A DNA stretch of 64,000 nt from Rhizobium terricola (GTDB lineage Bacteria; Pseudomonadota; Alphaproteobacteria; Rhizobiales; Rhizobiaceae). Under the pieces are notes generated by a model. It worked only from the letters and a program-made list of their open reading frames with translations, was not told the DNA's origin and did not search any database. The stretch is from NCBI RefSeq assembly GCF_012927355.1, contig NZ_JABBGK010000002.1, positions 392,758 through 456,757 on the forward strand, in the 5' to 3' direction. Positions 49,162-57,819 of this stretch are shown in pieces; the stretch's first letter is position 1, and each line of letters starts with the position of its first letter. A program made the position numbers and the translations under genes.

Positions 49162-51057
49162 ATGGCCGACAAGCGGAAGATCGCCGAGACAGGACAGCGC
49201 CGGCTGAAAACAGCCCGCCGCGTGGTACGCGTCGCGCTCGTCGCGGTGATCAGCCTCCTCGTCGTCTTTGTGGTGTCGCGCGCCGCCGCTCCCTATCTCA
49301 TCTCCAGCAGCTTGGTACGCTCCGCCATGGAACGGGCGGTCGCGCATTGGACCGGGCACAAGGTGACGATCGCCGGAACCAGCGAGATCAGTTTCTGGCC
49401 GACGCCGCGTGTCACGCTCGACGGCGTGACCATCACTAAAACCGTCGATGGCGGAGCCAAGGCCCTCGGTCGGATCGAACGGCTTTCGGCGAATTTCGGT
49501 CTCTATTCCGCAATCCAGGGCAAGCCTCGTTTCGGCGAATTTCATCTGCTCAGGCCACGCTTCCACGTGGACCGGGATCGCGCCGGAAAGCTCGACTGGG
49601 CCAGCGAAGGCCTGTTGAGTGCCGCCGTGCGCGAGGTCACCCCACTGGATGGCGGGCGTCAGGCCCTGCCCCCCGATCTCGATGCCCAGATCGGCTCGAT
49701 TACCATCGAGGACGGTTCGATCGAGCTTCAGGACGAGGCCTCCGGCCATCTCATCGAGGTCGGCGCCATCTTTGCCGATGTCTCCTGGCCACGGCTTTCC
49801 GACGAACTCAGGGCCGCCGTGCTCCTGAAGCTCGGCGGCCTCGACATGAAGCTCGACCTTGCCTCGCGCCAGCCGCTGCTGTTGTGCGGCGGCAAGGATG
49901 CCTCGGTCCGCGCGGCTTTCGGCTCCACGGCCTTTGACGGTACCTTCGAAGGCGTCGCGAGCCTGGTCGGCGGCGAACTGAAGACGGGGTCGCTCGCGCT
50001 CAGTGCCAAGGACATTCCCGCACTTCGGGACTGGAGCGGTATCCGGCTCGCCGGTCTCGACAGCCTGACGGCTGCCTCGCTGACGGCCAAGATCGAACGG
50101 GACGGCCCGGAATTGCGCCTGGAGGACCTGGATTTCGACATCAACGACACGCACGGGACCGGCATCCTCTCCGTCCTGCGGCGGGACGGGGCAAAACCGC
50201 GGGTAAGCGGCACAGTCGCCTTCGACCGGCTCGACATCACGCGCCTGCTCGCGGCCTTTTCACTCGACCTGCCGAGCGCGGGCGAAGACGAGAAGGACGA
50301 GGTCCGCCTGCCACGGCTTCTGCAGTGGCTCGACTTCGACCTGACGCTGTCGGCGGCCCGCGCGGATCTGCCGCCCTTCGAGCTCGACGAGGTGGCGGCA
50401 AGCATCCTGGCGACGGAGACCACCGCCCAGTTCGACATCGCCGACGCCGTCTTCGAGGGCGGCGACCTGACGGCCAGTTTCTCAGGCGGCGGCAGTGGTT
50501 TTTCAAAGGGCGGCGACCTCGGGCTGTCGATCCATGACGCCGACTTTGCGGCGGTCGCCGAGCACCTGGCGATCAAGGGTCCGGTCCCACAGGGCAAGGG
50601 GTCGGTCGAACTGTCGCTGACGACCGCCAAGCCCGTCTGGGCGACAGGTCTTTCCGACATGTCCGGGACCGTGGCATTCACATCCAAGGCCGGCGTCCTC
50701 ACGGGAGTCGATCCGGCAGCAATCCGGGCGCATTCGGCGAACCACGCCTATTTCCAGCTGAGCGCGACCAATGCCGACACCGGCTCGATGCCCTATGAGC
50801 GGCTAACCTACAAAGCGCGCTATTCCAACGGAACGGCCGAAATCGAAGAAGCCAGCCTCGTCGGCGCCGACGAGACGCTGACACTCGCCGGCGTCATCCC
50901 CTATGCCAGCAACGGCCTGGCGCTTTCGGCGGAGCTTTCCGCGACGGATCCGGCACGCGAGCCCGAGTTTCCTCGGATGCGTTTCTTCCTCGGCGGCTCG
51001 TGGCCCGACCCGGTGATCACGCCCATCTATCCCTCACCTGCAAAAACCCTAAAATAG
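49162..51057 (+). CDS. AsmA family protein
   Basis: This is a 631-residue envelope protein. A basic N-terminus and one membrane helix (about 20-45, RVALVAVISLLVVFVVSRAA) are followed by the AsmA-type start ERAVAHWTGHKVTIAGTSEI, then SFWPTPRVTLDGVTI. A long beta-rich region has alternating polar and apolar residues. The C-terminal AsmA_2-like part includes GVLTGVDPAAIRA and a distal YPSPAKTLK. Such proteins belong to the repeating-beta-groove group linked to outer-membrane lipid homeostasis. The ATG at 49162 is the first sensible start. A small membrane-protein gene follows after 63 bp. Confidence 0.82.
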   Translation: MADKRKIAETGQRRLKTARRVVRVALVAVISLLVVFVVSRAAAPYLISSSLVRSAMERAVAHWTGHKVTIAGTSEISFWPTPRVTLDGVTITKTVDGGAKALGRIERLSANFGLYSAIQGKPRFGEFHLLRPRFHVDRDRAGKLDWASEGLLSAAVREVTPLDGGRQALPPDLDAQIGSITIEDGSIELQDEASGHLIEVGAIFADVSWPRLSDELRAAVLLKLGGLDMKLDLASRQPLLLCGGKDASVRAAFGSTAFDGTFEGVASLVGGELKTGSLALSAKDIPALRDWSGIRLAGLDSLTAASLTAKIERDGPELRLEDLDFDINDTHGTGILSVLRRDGAKPRVSGTVAFDRLDITRLLAAFSLDLPSAGEDEKDEVRLPRLLQWLDFDLTLSAARADLPPFELDEVAASILATETTAQFDIADAVFEGGDLTASFSGGGSGFSKGGDLGLSIHDADFAAVAEHLAIKGPVPQGKGSVELSLTTAKPVWATGLSDMSGTVAFTSKAGVLTGVDPAAIRAHSANHAYFQLSATNADTGSMPYERLTYKARYSNGTAEIEEASLVGADETLTLAGVIPYASNGLALSAELSATDPAREPEFPRMRFFLGGSWPDPVITPIYPSPAKTLK

Positions 51058-51120
51058 CATCGAATCAACCGTCAGACGGTCGGCCGATGCCTTGACCGTC
51101 GCGATGCTGGGGGGCACGCG

Positions 51121-51369
51121 GTGCGAAGATTTGTGACCAGCCTCTTCAAGATCGTCCTCGCCTCGCTGCTGGCGGGCAGCCTGCTGTCGTTTCTCGGTAT
51201 CACCACCGACACGCTTCTTACCTTTCTCGGGCTAACGCCCGAGGCGATCTGGAGCGGGCTCGAGCGGGCCTATGCGTGGGCGACGCCACGCGTGCTGCTC
51301 GGCGCGATGATCGTTCTGCCGGTCTGGCTGGTCACCTATATCCTCACGCCGCCCGGTGGAGACGGCTGA
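51121..51369 (+). CDS. Small integral membrane protein (DUF6460-like)
   Basis: This is an 82-residue protein with two membrane helices (about 6-30, SLFKIVLASLLAGSLLSFLG; about 58-76, VLLGAMIVLPVWLVTYILT) joined by an amphipathic loop. The pattern matches the DUF6460 family common in Rhizobiales, recognised by memory only. It starts with GTG after GGGGGG. It follows the AsmA gene in the same direction and converges on potI with 19 bp between stops. Function unknown. Confidence 0.65.
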   Translation: MRRFVTSLFKIVLASLLAGSLLSFLGITTDTLLTFLGLTPEAIWSGLERAYAWATPRVLLGAMIVLPVWLVTYILTPPGGDG

Positions 51370-51388
51370 GCCAGCCGGTCCCGCCGAC

Positions 51389-52204
51389 TCAGGGAGCCTG
51401 GGCCGCGACGTGCTCGTCCCGCAGTCGCTGCAGTTCTCGGCGCTTCGTGGTGATCGAGGCGATGATGACACCGGTCGTTACGAGACCGATGAGGATCGAG
51501 CAGACGGCGTTGATCTCCGGCGTCACGCCGAGGCGCACCTGGCTGTAGATCTTGATCGGCAGCGTGGTGGCCCCCGGGCCGGTGGCGAAGGAGGAAATCA
51601 CCAGATCGTCCAGCGACAGGGTGAGCGCCAGCATCCAACCCGAGACCACCGCCGGCATGATGAGCGGCAGCGTGATCTTGAAGAAGGTCTTGACCGGCGG
51701 GCAACCGAGATCGAGCGCCGCCTCCTCAAGACTCATGTCGAAGGTCAGCAGACGCGACTGAACGACGATCGCCACATAGCACATGGTGAACGAGATGTGG
51801 GCGACAGTCAGCGTGAACATGCCACGGTCGATGTTCATCGCGACGAACAGGAGCAGCATCGAAAGGCCGGTGATGACCTCCGGCATGACGAGCGGCGCGT
51901 AAACCATGCCGGAGAACAGCATGCGGCCGGGAAAGCGGCCGAACCGCACGAGCGTCAAGGCTGCCAGCGTGCCGAGCACCGTGCCGATCGTTGCACTCAT
52001 CAGACCGACGCGGAAGGTGACCCAGGCGGCATCGAGCAGCCCCTCGTTGGACCAGAGGGCGCTATACCATTTCAGCGAGAACCCGCCCCAGACGGTGACG
52101 AGCTTGGAGTCGTTGAAGGAATAGATGACCAGGATGACGATCGGCAGATACAGGAAGGCGAAGCAGAGGGTCAGGACGGTTGAATCGAATTTGCCCGGTT
52201 TCAT
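51389..52204 (-). CDS. potI: Putrescine ABC transporter permease PotI
   Basis: This 271-residue inner-membrane permease has six hydrophobic helices. The EAA-type loop MSLEEAALDLGCPPVKTFFK followed by ITLPLIMPA contacts PotG. YSFNDSKLVTVWGGFSLKWY near the N-terminus is typical of PotI/PotC. The last gene of potFGHI, it starts 9 bp after potH and pairs with PotH to form the channel. Confidence 0.9.
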   Translation of the reverse strand: MKPGKFDSTVLTLCFAFLYLPIVILVIYSFNDSKLVTVWGGFSLKWYSALWSNEGLLDAAWVTFRVGLMSATIGTVLGTLAALTLVRFGRFPGRMLFSGMVYAPLVMPEVITGLSMLLLFVAMNIDRGMFTLTVAHISFTMCYVAIVVQSRLLTFDMSLEEAALDLGCPPVKTFFKITLPLIMPAVVSGWMLALTLSLDDLVISSFATGPGATTLPIKIYSQVRLGVTPEINAVCSILIGLVTTGVIIASITTKRRELQRLRDEHVAAQAP

Positions 52205-52213
52205 CGTTCTGCC

Positions 52214-53119
52214 TCACGCTTTCTGCTGCTGGTTCTGGAAGATCATGATCGGGATCACCAGAAGGAGCAGCAGCACCACAGCCACGGCGGATGCCAGCGG
52301 CCAGTCACGATTGCCGAAGAACTCGGTCCACAGGGTCTTGCCGATCATCAGCGTGTTCGGCCCGCCCAGGAGGTCGGGGATGACGAATTCACCGGTGATC
52401 GGGATGAAGCAGATCATCGCGCCGGCGATGACGCCGGGAATGGAAAGCGGGAAAGTGATGCGCCAGAAGGCTTTCCATGGCGGGCAACCGAGGTCGCTCG
52501 CAGCCTCCAGCAACGTCCCGTCGAGCTTTTCCAGCGCCGAGTAGAGCGGCAGGACCATGAACGGCAGGTAGGAATAGACGATGCCGATGAACACGGCGAT
52601 CTCGGTGCGGAAGATCTGCACCTGTTCGTCCGGTCCGAGAAGGCCGATGCTCTGCAGGACAAGCGTCAACAGGCCTTCCGGCTTCAGGATGCCGATCCAG
52701 GCATAGACGCGGATCAGGAACGAAGTCCAGAACGGCAGGATGACCAGCATCAGCAGCGTCGGGCGAATAGTCGACGAGGCGCGCGCCATGGCGAGCGCCA
52801 TGGGATAACCGATCAGCAGCAGAAGCAGCGTCGAAATGAAGGCGATACGCAGCGATGACAGATAGGCGCTGATGTAGAGGGGGTCTTCGGTCAGGAAGAC
52901 GTAGTTCTCGAAATCCAGTTCCTTGACGAAATCGCCGATCGCCGACAGCCCCTCGAGGACCGGCGTATAGGGCGGCATGGCGATCGCGGTGTCGGACAGG
53001 GAAATCTTGATGATGGTGGCAAACGGCACCAGGAAGAACAAGGTCATCCAGGCGTAAGGGACAAGCACCACCAGCCAGCGGGCCGGTGAGGAGGTCGGGG
53101 CTGCGGTCGCGTCGCTCAT
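52214..53119 (-). CDS. potH: Putrescine ABC transporter permease PotH
   Basis: This 301-residue permease starts with a polar cytoplasmic segment. It has the PotH/PotB marks MTLFFLVPFATIIKISLSDT and YAWIGILKPEGLL, and the coupling loop EAASDLGCPPWKAFWRITFP. It lies 10 bp downstream of potG. Confidence 0.9.
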   Translation of the reverse strand: MSDATAAPTSSPARWLVVLVPYAWMTLFFLVPFATIIKISLSDTAIAMPPYTPVLEGLSAIGDFVKELDFENYVFLTEDPLYISAYLSSLRIAFISTLLLLLIGYPMALAMARASSTIRPTLLMLVILPFWTSFLIRVYAWIGILKPEGLLTLVLQSIGLLGPDEQVQIFRTEIAVFIGIVYSYLPFMVLPLYSALEKLDGTLLEAASDLGCPPWKAFWRITFPLSIPGVIAGAMICFIPITGEFVIPDLLGGPNTLMIGKTLWTEFFGNRDWPLASAVAVVLLLLLVIPIMIFQNQQQKA

Positions 53120-53129
53120 GGCGCCCTCC

Positions 53130-54290
53130 TCAACGGGTCAGGACGAGGCCGGCATCGGCCGGCCAGGTGAGCCAGACCTTGTCGTCGACCGTGATCGGTC
53201 GATCAACCAGGCGCGAAACATTCGCCTGCGCGGCACGGAAGGTCGATCCGTCGGCCAGCTTGACGATGAAAACCGAGAAGTCGCCGAGATAGCCGATATC
53301 CCACACCTCGCCCTCGAGCGCGTTTGCCGCACCCTCCGCCGGCTTCTCCGTCGAGATATGGACCTTCTCCGGACGGATCGCGAAGGCGACCTGGGCACCC
53401 GGTGTCGCCTGGCAGGAATGCTGCTCGACATTGACCGTGAAGCCGCCATCGCAGGCGACGGTCACGAAATCACCTTCGCCGCGCCGCTCGACCGAGACAA
53501 GCTTGCCTTCCAGAATGTTGATGTCGCCGATGAAATCGGCCACGTATCGGCTGTTCGGCGCCTCGTAGATTTCCGTCGGCGTCGCCACCTGCATGATGAT
53601 GCCCTTGTCCATGACCGCGATGCGGTCGGAAACGGTCATCGCCTCTTCCTGGTCATGGGTGACGATCAGGAAGGTCAGGCCGAGGTTTTGCTGAATGTCC
53701 ATCAGCTCGAATTGCGTTTCCTCGCGAAGCTTCCGGTCGAGCGCGCCAAGCGGCTCGTCGAGCAGCAGCACCTTCGGGCGCTTGGCAAGCGAACGGGCGA
53801 GCGCAACGCGCTGGCGCTGACCGCCCGACAACTGGCTCGGCTTGCGCTTGGCGAAGGGCTCCAGTTTCACGAGCTTCAGCATTTCCTGGACGCGGGCGTC
53901 GATTTCGGACTTAGGAAGCTTGTCCTGCTCCAGACCGAAGGCAATGTTCTTCTCCACCGTCATGTGGGGGAAAAGCGCATAGGACTGGAACATCATGTTG
54001 GTCGGGCGCTTGTAGGGCGGAACACCGGAAATGTCCTTGCCCTGCAACAGGATGCGGCCTTCGGTCGGCTCCTCGAAACCGGCCAGCATGCGCATCAGCG
54101 TCGTCTTCCCGCACCCGGACGGGCCGAGCAGCGAAAAGAACTCGCGCTCGTAAATGTCGAGGGTCAGGTTGTCGACGGCGGTGAAGTCGCCGAAGCGCTT
54201 GGTCACGTTCTCGAACCGGATGAAGGGCACCGACGCCGGGTCGGTCCATGGTGAGAATTTGCGCTTTACCGGTCCGAGAGACTTCGCCAT
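53130..54290 (-). CDS. potG: Putrescine ABC transporter ATPase PotG
   Basis: This is a 386-residue ATPase of the CUT1/spermidine-putrescine class. Walker A is GPSGCGKTTLMRML, Q-loop YALFPHMTVEKN, signature LSGGQRQRVALARSL, Walker B LLLDEPLGALD and H-loop VTHDQEEAM. A C-terminal TOBE-type regulatory domain begins about residue 290 (GAQVAFAIRPEKVHIS). The ATG at 54290 has GGAT 8 bp upstream, and an upstream TTG in the same frame is less likely. A terminator-like hairpin separates it from potF. Confidence 0.92.
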   Translation of the reverse strand: MAKSLGPVKRKFSPWTDPASVPFIRFENVTKRFGDFTAVDNLTLDIYEREFFSLLGPSGCGKTTLMRMLAGFEEPTEGRILLQGKDISGVPPYKRPTNMMFQSYALFPHMTVEKNIAFGLEQDKLPKSEIDARVQEMLKLVKLEPFAKRKPSQLSGGQRQRVALARSLAKRPKVLLLDEPLGALDRKLREETQFELMDIQQNLGLTFLIVTHDQEEAMTVSDRIAVMDKGIIMQVATPTEIYEAPNSRYVADFIGDINILEGKLVSVERRGEGDFVTVACDGGFTVNVEQHSCQATPGAQVAFAIRPEKVHISTEKPAEGAANALEGEVWDIGYLGDFSVFIVKLADGSTFRAAQANVSRLVDRPITVDDKVWLTWPADAGLVLTR

Positions 54291-54322
54291 CGCCTGATCC
54301 AATTATTTGTGAAATTTACAGC

Positions 54323-54356
54323 CAAAAATGAACCGGGCGCGAAAATCGCGCCCGGT
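54323..54356 (-). terminator. Intra-operon terminator-like hairpin between potF and potG
   Basis: ACCGGGCGCGA (54332-54342) and TCGCGCCCGGT (54346-54356) form a perfect 11-bp stem with loop of three. On the gene strand the stem is followed by TCATTTTT (54331-54324). It lies 14 bp after potF. Partial termination or message protection would give more PotF than membrane complex. Confidence 0.65.
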
Positions 54357-54370
54357 CGGTCCGTTGTCCA

Positions 54371-55468
54371 TCAGTTACCGGTCTTGATCTGGGTCCAGAC
54401 CCGGTTCAGGACGCGCTGTTCTTTCGGTCCGTAGGGAGAGATGGTGAAGAGCTTCTTGACCGTCTCCGCATCCGGATAGACCGCCGGGTTCTTGAACACG
54501 GCCTCATCGAGAAGCGGCTGGGACGCCAGGTTGCCGTTGGCGTACTGGACGTAGTTCGAAGCCTTGGCGATGACTTCCGGCTTCATCAGATAGTTGATGA
54601 AGGCATGGGCCTCGGCGACATTCTGGGCATCGGCAGGGATCGCCAGGTTGTCGAACCACATGTAGGTCCCTTCCTTCGGGATCACGTACTGGATCTCGAC
54701 ACCGTTCTTGGCTTCTTCCGCACGTGCCTTGGCCTGAAGGATGTCACCCGACCAGCCGAGGGTCACGCAGATGTCGCCATTGGCGAGGTCGTCGATGTAG
54801 GACGACGAGTTGAAGGTCTTCACGAAGGGGCGAACCTTCATGTAGACGTCGCCGCCGGCCTCGAGGTCGGCCGTTTCCTTGCTGTCCGGATTCTTGCCGA
54901 CGTAGTTCATCGAGATGGCGAAAGTCTCGTCGGATGCATCGAGGATGTTGATGCCGCAGTCTTTCAGCTTCTCGGCATTTTCCGGCTTGAAGATGAAATC
55001 CCAGCTATCGATCTTGACGTCATCGCCCAGCGCCGCCTTCACCTTGGCGACATTGTAGCCGATGCCGGTGGTGCCCCACATGTAGTTGACGGCATATTCG
55101 TTGCCCGGGTCATACTTGCCGAGGCGCTCCATGATATCCGGCCACATGTTCGAAAGGTTCGGCAGCTTCGACTTGTCGAGCTTCTGGAACACGCCGGCCT
55201 GAATCTGGCGGGCGAGGAAGGGACCGGTCGGGACGACCACGTCATAACCCGAACCGCCGGCCAGCAGCTTGGTTTCCAACAGCTCGTTGCTGTCGAACAC
55301 GTCGTAGACGACCTTGATGCCGGTTTCCTTGGTGAAGTCTTCGAGGATGGACTCGTCGATATAGTCCGACCAGTTATAGACATGGACCACGCCCTCGGCC
55401 TGGGCGGCGGATGCAAGCGCCAGCGTCATCATCGCGGCGGAAGCCAAACGGATAAAATCGTTCTTCAT
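54371..55468 (-). CDS. potF: Putrescine-binding periplasmic protein PotF
   Basis: This is a 365-residue receptor with a signal peptide (about 1-24, ending AQA). The mature sequence tracks E. coli PotF closely: VVHVYNWSDYIDESILEDFT, VVYDVFDSNELLETKLLAGG, MWGTTGIGYNVAKVKAALGD and SSSYIDDLANGDICVTLGWS. The Trp/Ser of YNWSDYI and the Asp of DLANGD are ligand-contact residues in PotF. The segment MWFDNLAIPADAQN differs from E. coli (Met-Trp instead of Phe-containing), so affinity for other diamines is possible. AGGAGA precedes the start. Confidence 0.92.
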   Translation of the reverse strand: MKNDFIRLASAAMMTLALASAAQAEGVVHVYNWSDYIDESILEDFTKETGIKVVYDVFDSNELLETKLLAGGSGYDVVVPTGPFLARQIQAGVFQKLDKSKLPNLSNMWPDIMERLGKYDPGNEYAVNYMWGTTGIGYNVAKVKAALGDDVKIDSWDFIFKPENAEKLKDCGINILDASDETFAISMNYVGKNPDSKETADLEAGGDVYMKVRPFVKTFNSSSYIDDLANGDICVTLGWSGDILQAKARAEEAKNGVEIQYVIPKEGTYMWFDNLAIPADAQNVAEAHAFINYLMKPEVIAKASNYVQYANGNLASQPLLDEAVFKNPAVYPDAETVKKLFTISPYGPKEQRVLNRVWTQIKTGN

Positions 55469-55529
55469 TTTTTCTCCTGTTCCACTGTCAGGACTGCTCG
55501 TCCTTCAGCTATTCCCTTAATTTTTAAAC

Positions 55530-55558
55530 AGACTAGAAAGGATTTGGACGGGCGACAA
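55530..55558 (-). promoter_or_regulatory. Candidate potF promoter
   Basis: On the gene strand TTGTCG (55553-55558) and TAGTCT (55530-55535) have a 17-bp spacer, about 60 bp before the potF start, in the gap after the upstream regulator gene. Confidence 0.35.
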
Positions 55559-55593
55559 GGGGGAATATTCGCAGTCGCAAACCACTCCTGGTG

Positions 55594-57015
55594 CTACTGA
55601 AAATCGAAGGCGGACAGCCCCGTGACCATCTCGTCGAGGCCAAGGGGGCGCGTCACCGGCGGCTCGGCCCGGGCAAGACAGCCCTGTCTTTCGCAGAGCC
55701 TGCAGGCGGTGCCGACAGCAACCGAACCGTGCGCGCCGGCGATCTGGCCGTAAACCACCTCGTCGCGCTGGGCGATGTCGCAGCCGACCAGGAGCGCCGT
55801 CCGGCGAACCCTCTCGTTGAAGCCGGCCTGAGGCCCGTCGAGCGTGCGCGCCACGGTCAGGAAACCGGTACCGTCCGGCATTTCCACCGCGTCGACCAGA
55901 ACCTGACCCGGTTGGGCGAAGGCGGCATGGATGTTGAGCTTGGGACATCCGCCGCCGAACTTCGCCTGGGGAAAGCCCTGGGCGCCAGCCTTACGAAGGC
56001 GATGACCGGCATTATCGACCTCCAGTACGAAGAAGGAAACGCCGGCCGCACCCGGTCGCTGAAGCATGGTCAGCCGGTTTGCCGCCTGCTCGAACGAGAC
56101 ATTGAAGCGCGAACGCAGGATGTCGATGTCGTAGCGCGCTCGCTGCGCCGCGGCGAGAAATGCACCGTAGGGCATGATCAACGCATGCGCCGCGTAACGC
56201 GCCAACTCGAAGCGTCCGAGCCGCCTGGCCTCGCTTGTTGAAAGGGAGAGCGCCTCCAATTCCGCCAGCATTGCCTCGCCAAGCGCCAGCAGGCTCACCT
56301 CGATCGCCACCTCGCGCAACTGGTCGAAGGGCGACAACCGCTCCGACAGGAAGAGCCGCATGGAGTGCCGGTCGTAGCGGCGGCGCAGGTTCGGCATGGT
56401 GTGGATCGGCAGCGTACGCACGACGATGCCGTGCTTGTTGCGCAGCCAGGCCTTCAGCGCCGGGGCCAGATCCTCTCCCGGCGACAGGCCGAGCGAAGCA
56501 TGGAAGGCCTCGGCTGCATCCTCGATGCGGGGGTAGAAATTGGGCCGGCGCTCGAACTTTTCACGCACCTCGTCGATCGGCAGGCGCGCCCCGGCAAGCG
56601 AGGGCTCATGCCCTTCCCTCGCCAGAAGATCGGCGAGATCGCTCAGCCGAGCCGCCTGCTCCCGGTAGGCACGGTAGAGCTTGACTATCCCGTTCGCCGC
56701 ATTCGGCGCAGCCTCCGCTACCTCGATCAGCTCGTGATCACCCGGCACTTCGCCGGCGAGCAACGGATCAGCAAAGACCTCGCGCAGCTGGCTGGCCGTA
56801 CCGCCCGCTTCGCCCTGCAACTCGTCGAGGTCGACCTTGTAGACGGCGGCGAGTTTCAGCAGCAGCTGCACCGTCAGCGGGCGCTGGTTGCGTTCGATCA
56901 GGTTCAGATAGGACGGGGAAATCTCCAGTGCCTCGGCCATCGCCGTCTGGGTCAGGCCGAGACCGTTGCGAATGCGTCGCACCCGCGGGCCGGCGAAGAT
57001 CTTGTTATCCGCCAT
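55594..57015 (-). CDS. XRE family regulator of the short-chain fatty acid (ScfR) type
   Basis: This is a 473-residue regulator. The N-terminal HTH (about 8-65) reads RVRRIRNGLGLTQTAMAEAL, then EISPSYLNLIERNQRPLTVQ. The middle IrrE-like domain lacks the metalloprotease HExxH (ELARYAAHALIMP at that position). The C-terminal DUF2083-type domain ends VAVGTACRLCERQGCLARAE, with three Cys. ScfR proteins (RamB, PccR, MceR) sense acyl-CoA status and control acetate or propionate metabolism. The promoter region holds several TTTACA repeats, likely its own sites. It lies upstream of potF in the same direction, but a control link to putrescine is unproven. Confidence 0.85.
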   Translation of the reverse strand: MADNKIFAGPRVRRIRNGLGLTQTAMAEALEISPSYLNLIERNQRPLTVQLLLKLAAVYKVDLDELQGEAGGTASQLREVFADPLLAGEVPGDHELIEVAEAAPNAANGIVKLYRAYREQAARLSDLADLLAREGHEPSLAGARLPIDEVREKFERRPNFYPRIEDAAEAFHASLGLSPGEDLAPALKAWLRNKHGIVVRTLPIHTMPNLRRRYDRHSMRLFLSERLSPFDQLREVAIEVSLLALGEAMLAELEALSLSTSEARRLGRFELARYAAHALIMPYGAFLAAAQRARYDIDILRSRFNVSFEQAANRLTMLQRPGAAGVSFFVLEVDNAGHRLRKAGAQGFPQAKFGGGCPKLNIHAAFAQPGQVLVDAVEMPDGTGFLTVARTLDGPQAGFNERVRRTALLVGCDIAQRDEVVYGQIAGAHGSVAVGTACRLCERQGCLARAEPPVTRPLGLDEMVTGLSAFDFQ

Positions 57016-57026
57016 TTGACACACCT

Positions 57027-57087
57027 TTTACAAAATTCTGAGGGATGCGCACCAAAAATGAATTTACAGTTTTTACAAATTTACAGC
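57027..57087. promoter_or_regulatory. TTTACA repeat cluster before the ScfR-type gene
   Basis: TTTACA occurs at 57027, 57063, 57072 and 57080, within 75 bp of the regulator start. Inverted or distant copies lie at 57170 (TGTAAA) and 57263. The 9- and 8-bp spacings of the last three promoter copies suggest cooperative binding. The 11-mer AAATTTACAGC (57077-57087) recurs at 54312-54322 before potG. Confidence 0.45.
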
Positions 57088-57252
57088 ACGCCCGTGTCAA
57101 ACACAATACATCGTAACCTCTTTCCGCCCCTTGTTTTCCCGTTTCTTCTGGAAATTTTGTGCGCCGCGCTGTAAATCCAGTCACATCGAAAGCGCAGAAC
57201 CCAACAGTCGGAAAGCAAACGCCTCACAAACCAGAGCAAAGGGAAATTCGTT

Positions 57253-57336
57253 ATGACTGATTTTTACAATCGGTTTTCAACTGATTCCCGGAGCGCTTAT
57301 GACGGTTTGAAACGCCAGCGTCGGCAGTTGGGTTGA
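57253..57336 (+). CDS. Possible 27-residue small protein
   Basis: This short frame reads MTDFYNRFSTDSRSAYDGLK followed by RQRRQLG. It begins with ATG 8 bp after AAGGGA, in the otherwise gene-free 57016-57399 interval. It is polar, with a basic C-terminus. It runs toward the 80-residue gene and may be its leader. No family is recognised. It could be chance, given its length. Confidence 0.3.
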   Translation: MTDFYNRFSTDSRSAYDGLKRQRRQLG

Positions 57337-57399
57337 GAGCGCAAGACACGTCAGCAGATCAACAGTTCAAGAACCCCGTTTCATAAGAGGAGAAATGCC

Positions 57400-57642
57400 A
57401 TGACCCCGCAGACCCGAGTCAAGGAACGCGCCGAAGAACAAGCATCGGCCATGACCGCAGACCAGCAGGCAATGATCCGCATGGTCGCCAACGACCTGCA
57501 CCGCCTGAACCAGTCCGTCATGAAGGCCGTCGATGCCGGCGTATCGGTCGAACTCGTCCGCTCGGCGCGCCACCATGGCGGCGAAGGAAACTGGGGCGAC
57601 CTGTTGATCCCCGTCATCGTCACCCAGGGCAACCGGGCCTGA
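57400..57642 (+). CDS. Conserved-looking 80-residue protein of unknown function
   Basis: The start is clear: AAGAGGAG lies 6 bp before the ATG. The N-terminal half is a polar helix (TRVKERAEEQASAMTADQQA, MIRMVANDLHRLNQSVMKAV). The C-terminal half has GVSVELVRSARHHGGEGNWG and a hydrophobic DLLIPVIVTQ. It is probably soluble. I do not recognise the family. It diverges from the ScfR-type gene with a 384-bp AT-rich interval between, and it is followed by a hairpin (57653-57675). Confidence 0.6.
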   Translation: MTPQTRVKERAEEQASAMTADQQAMIRMVANDLHRLNQSVMKAVDAGVSVELVRSARHHGGEGNWGDLLIPVIVTQGNRA

Positions 57643-57652
57643 CGAAAGGACC

Positions 57653-57675
57653 ATCCGGGATCTCCAGTCCCGGGT
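57653..57675 (+). terminator. Hairpin after the 80-residue gene
   Basis: ATCCGGGA (57653-57660) pairs with TCCCGGGT (57668-57675), with one T-G pair, around TCTCCAG, 10 bp after the stop. There is no T-run. The remaining gap to 57819 shows nothing else. Confidence 0.4.
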
Positions 57676-57819
57676 CGGTTCCCGCGCAATGATCGCTGGC
57701 TTCGGGGGGAGCATCACGCGGTCGTTGCGCGGGATTTTCATTTTCGGGCAAGAACGGCAGATGGCGTCGAGACATAAGGCCGTGTTATCAGGGGCCGATT
57801 GGTCAACAGGAACCGACCG

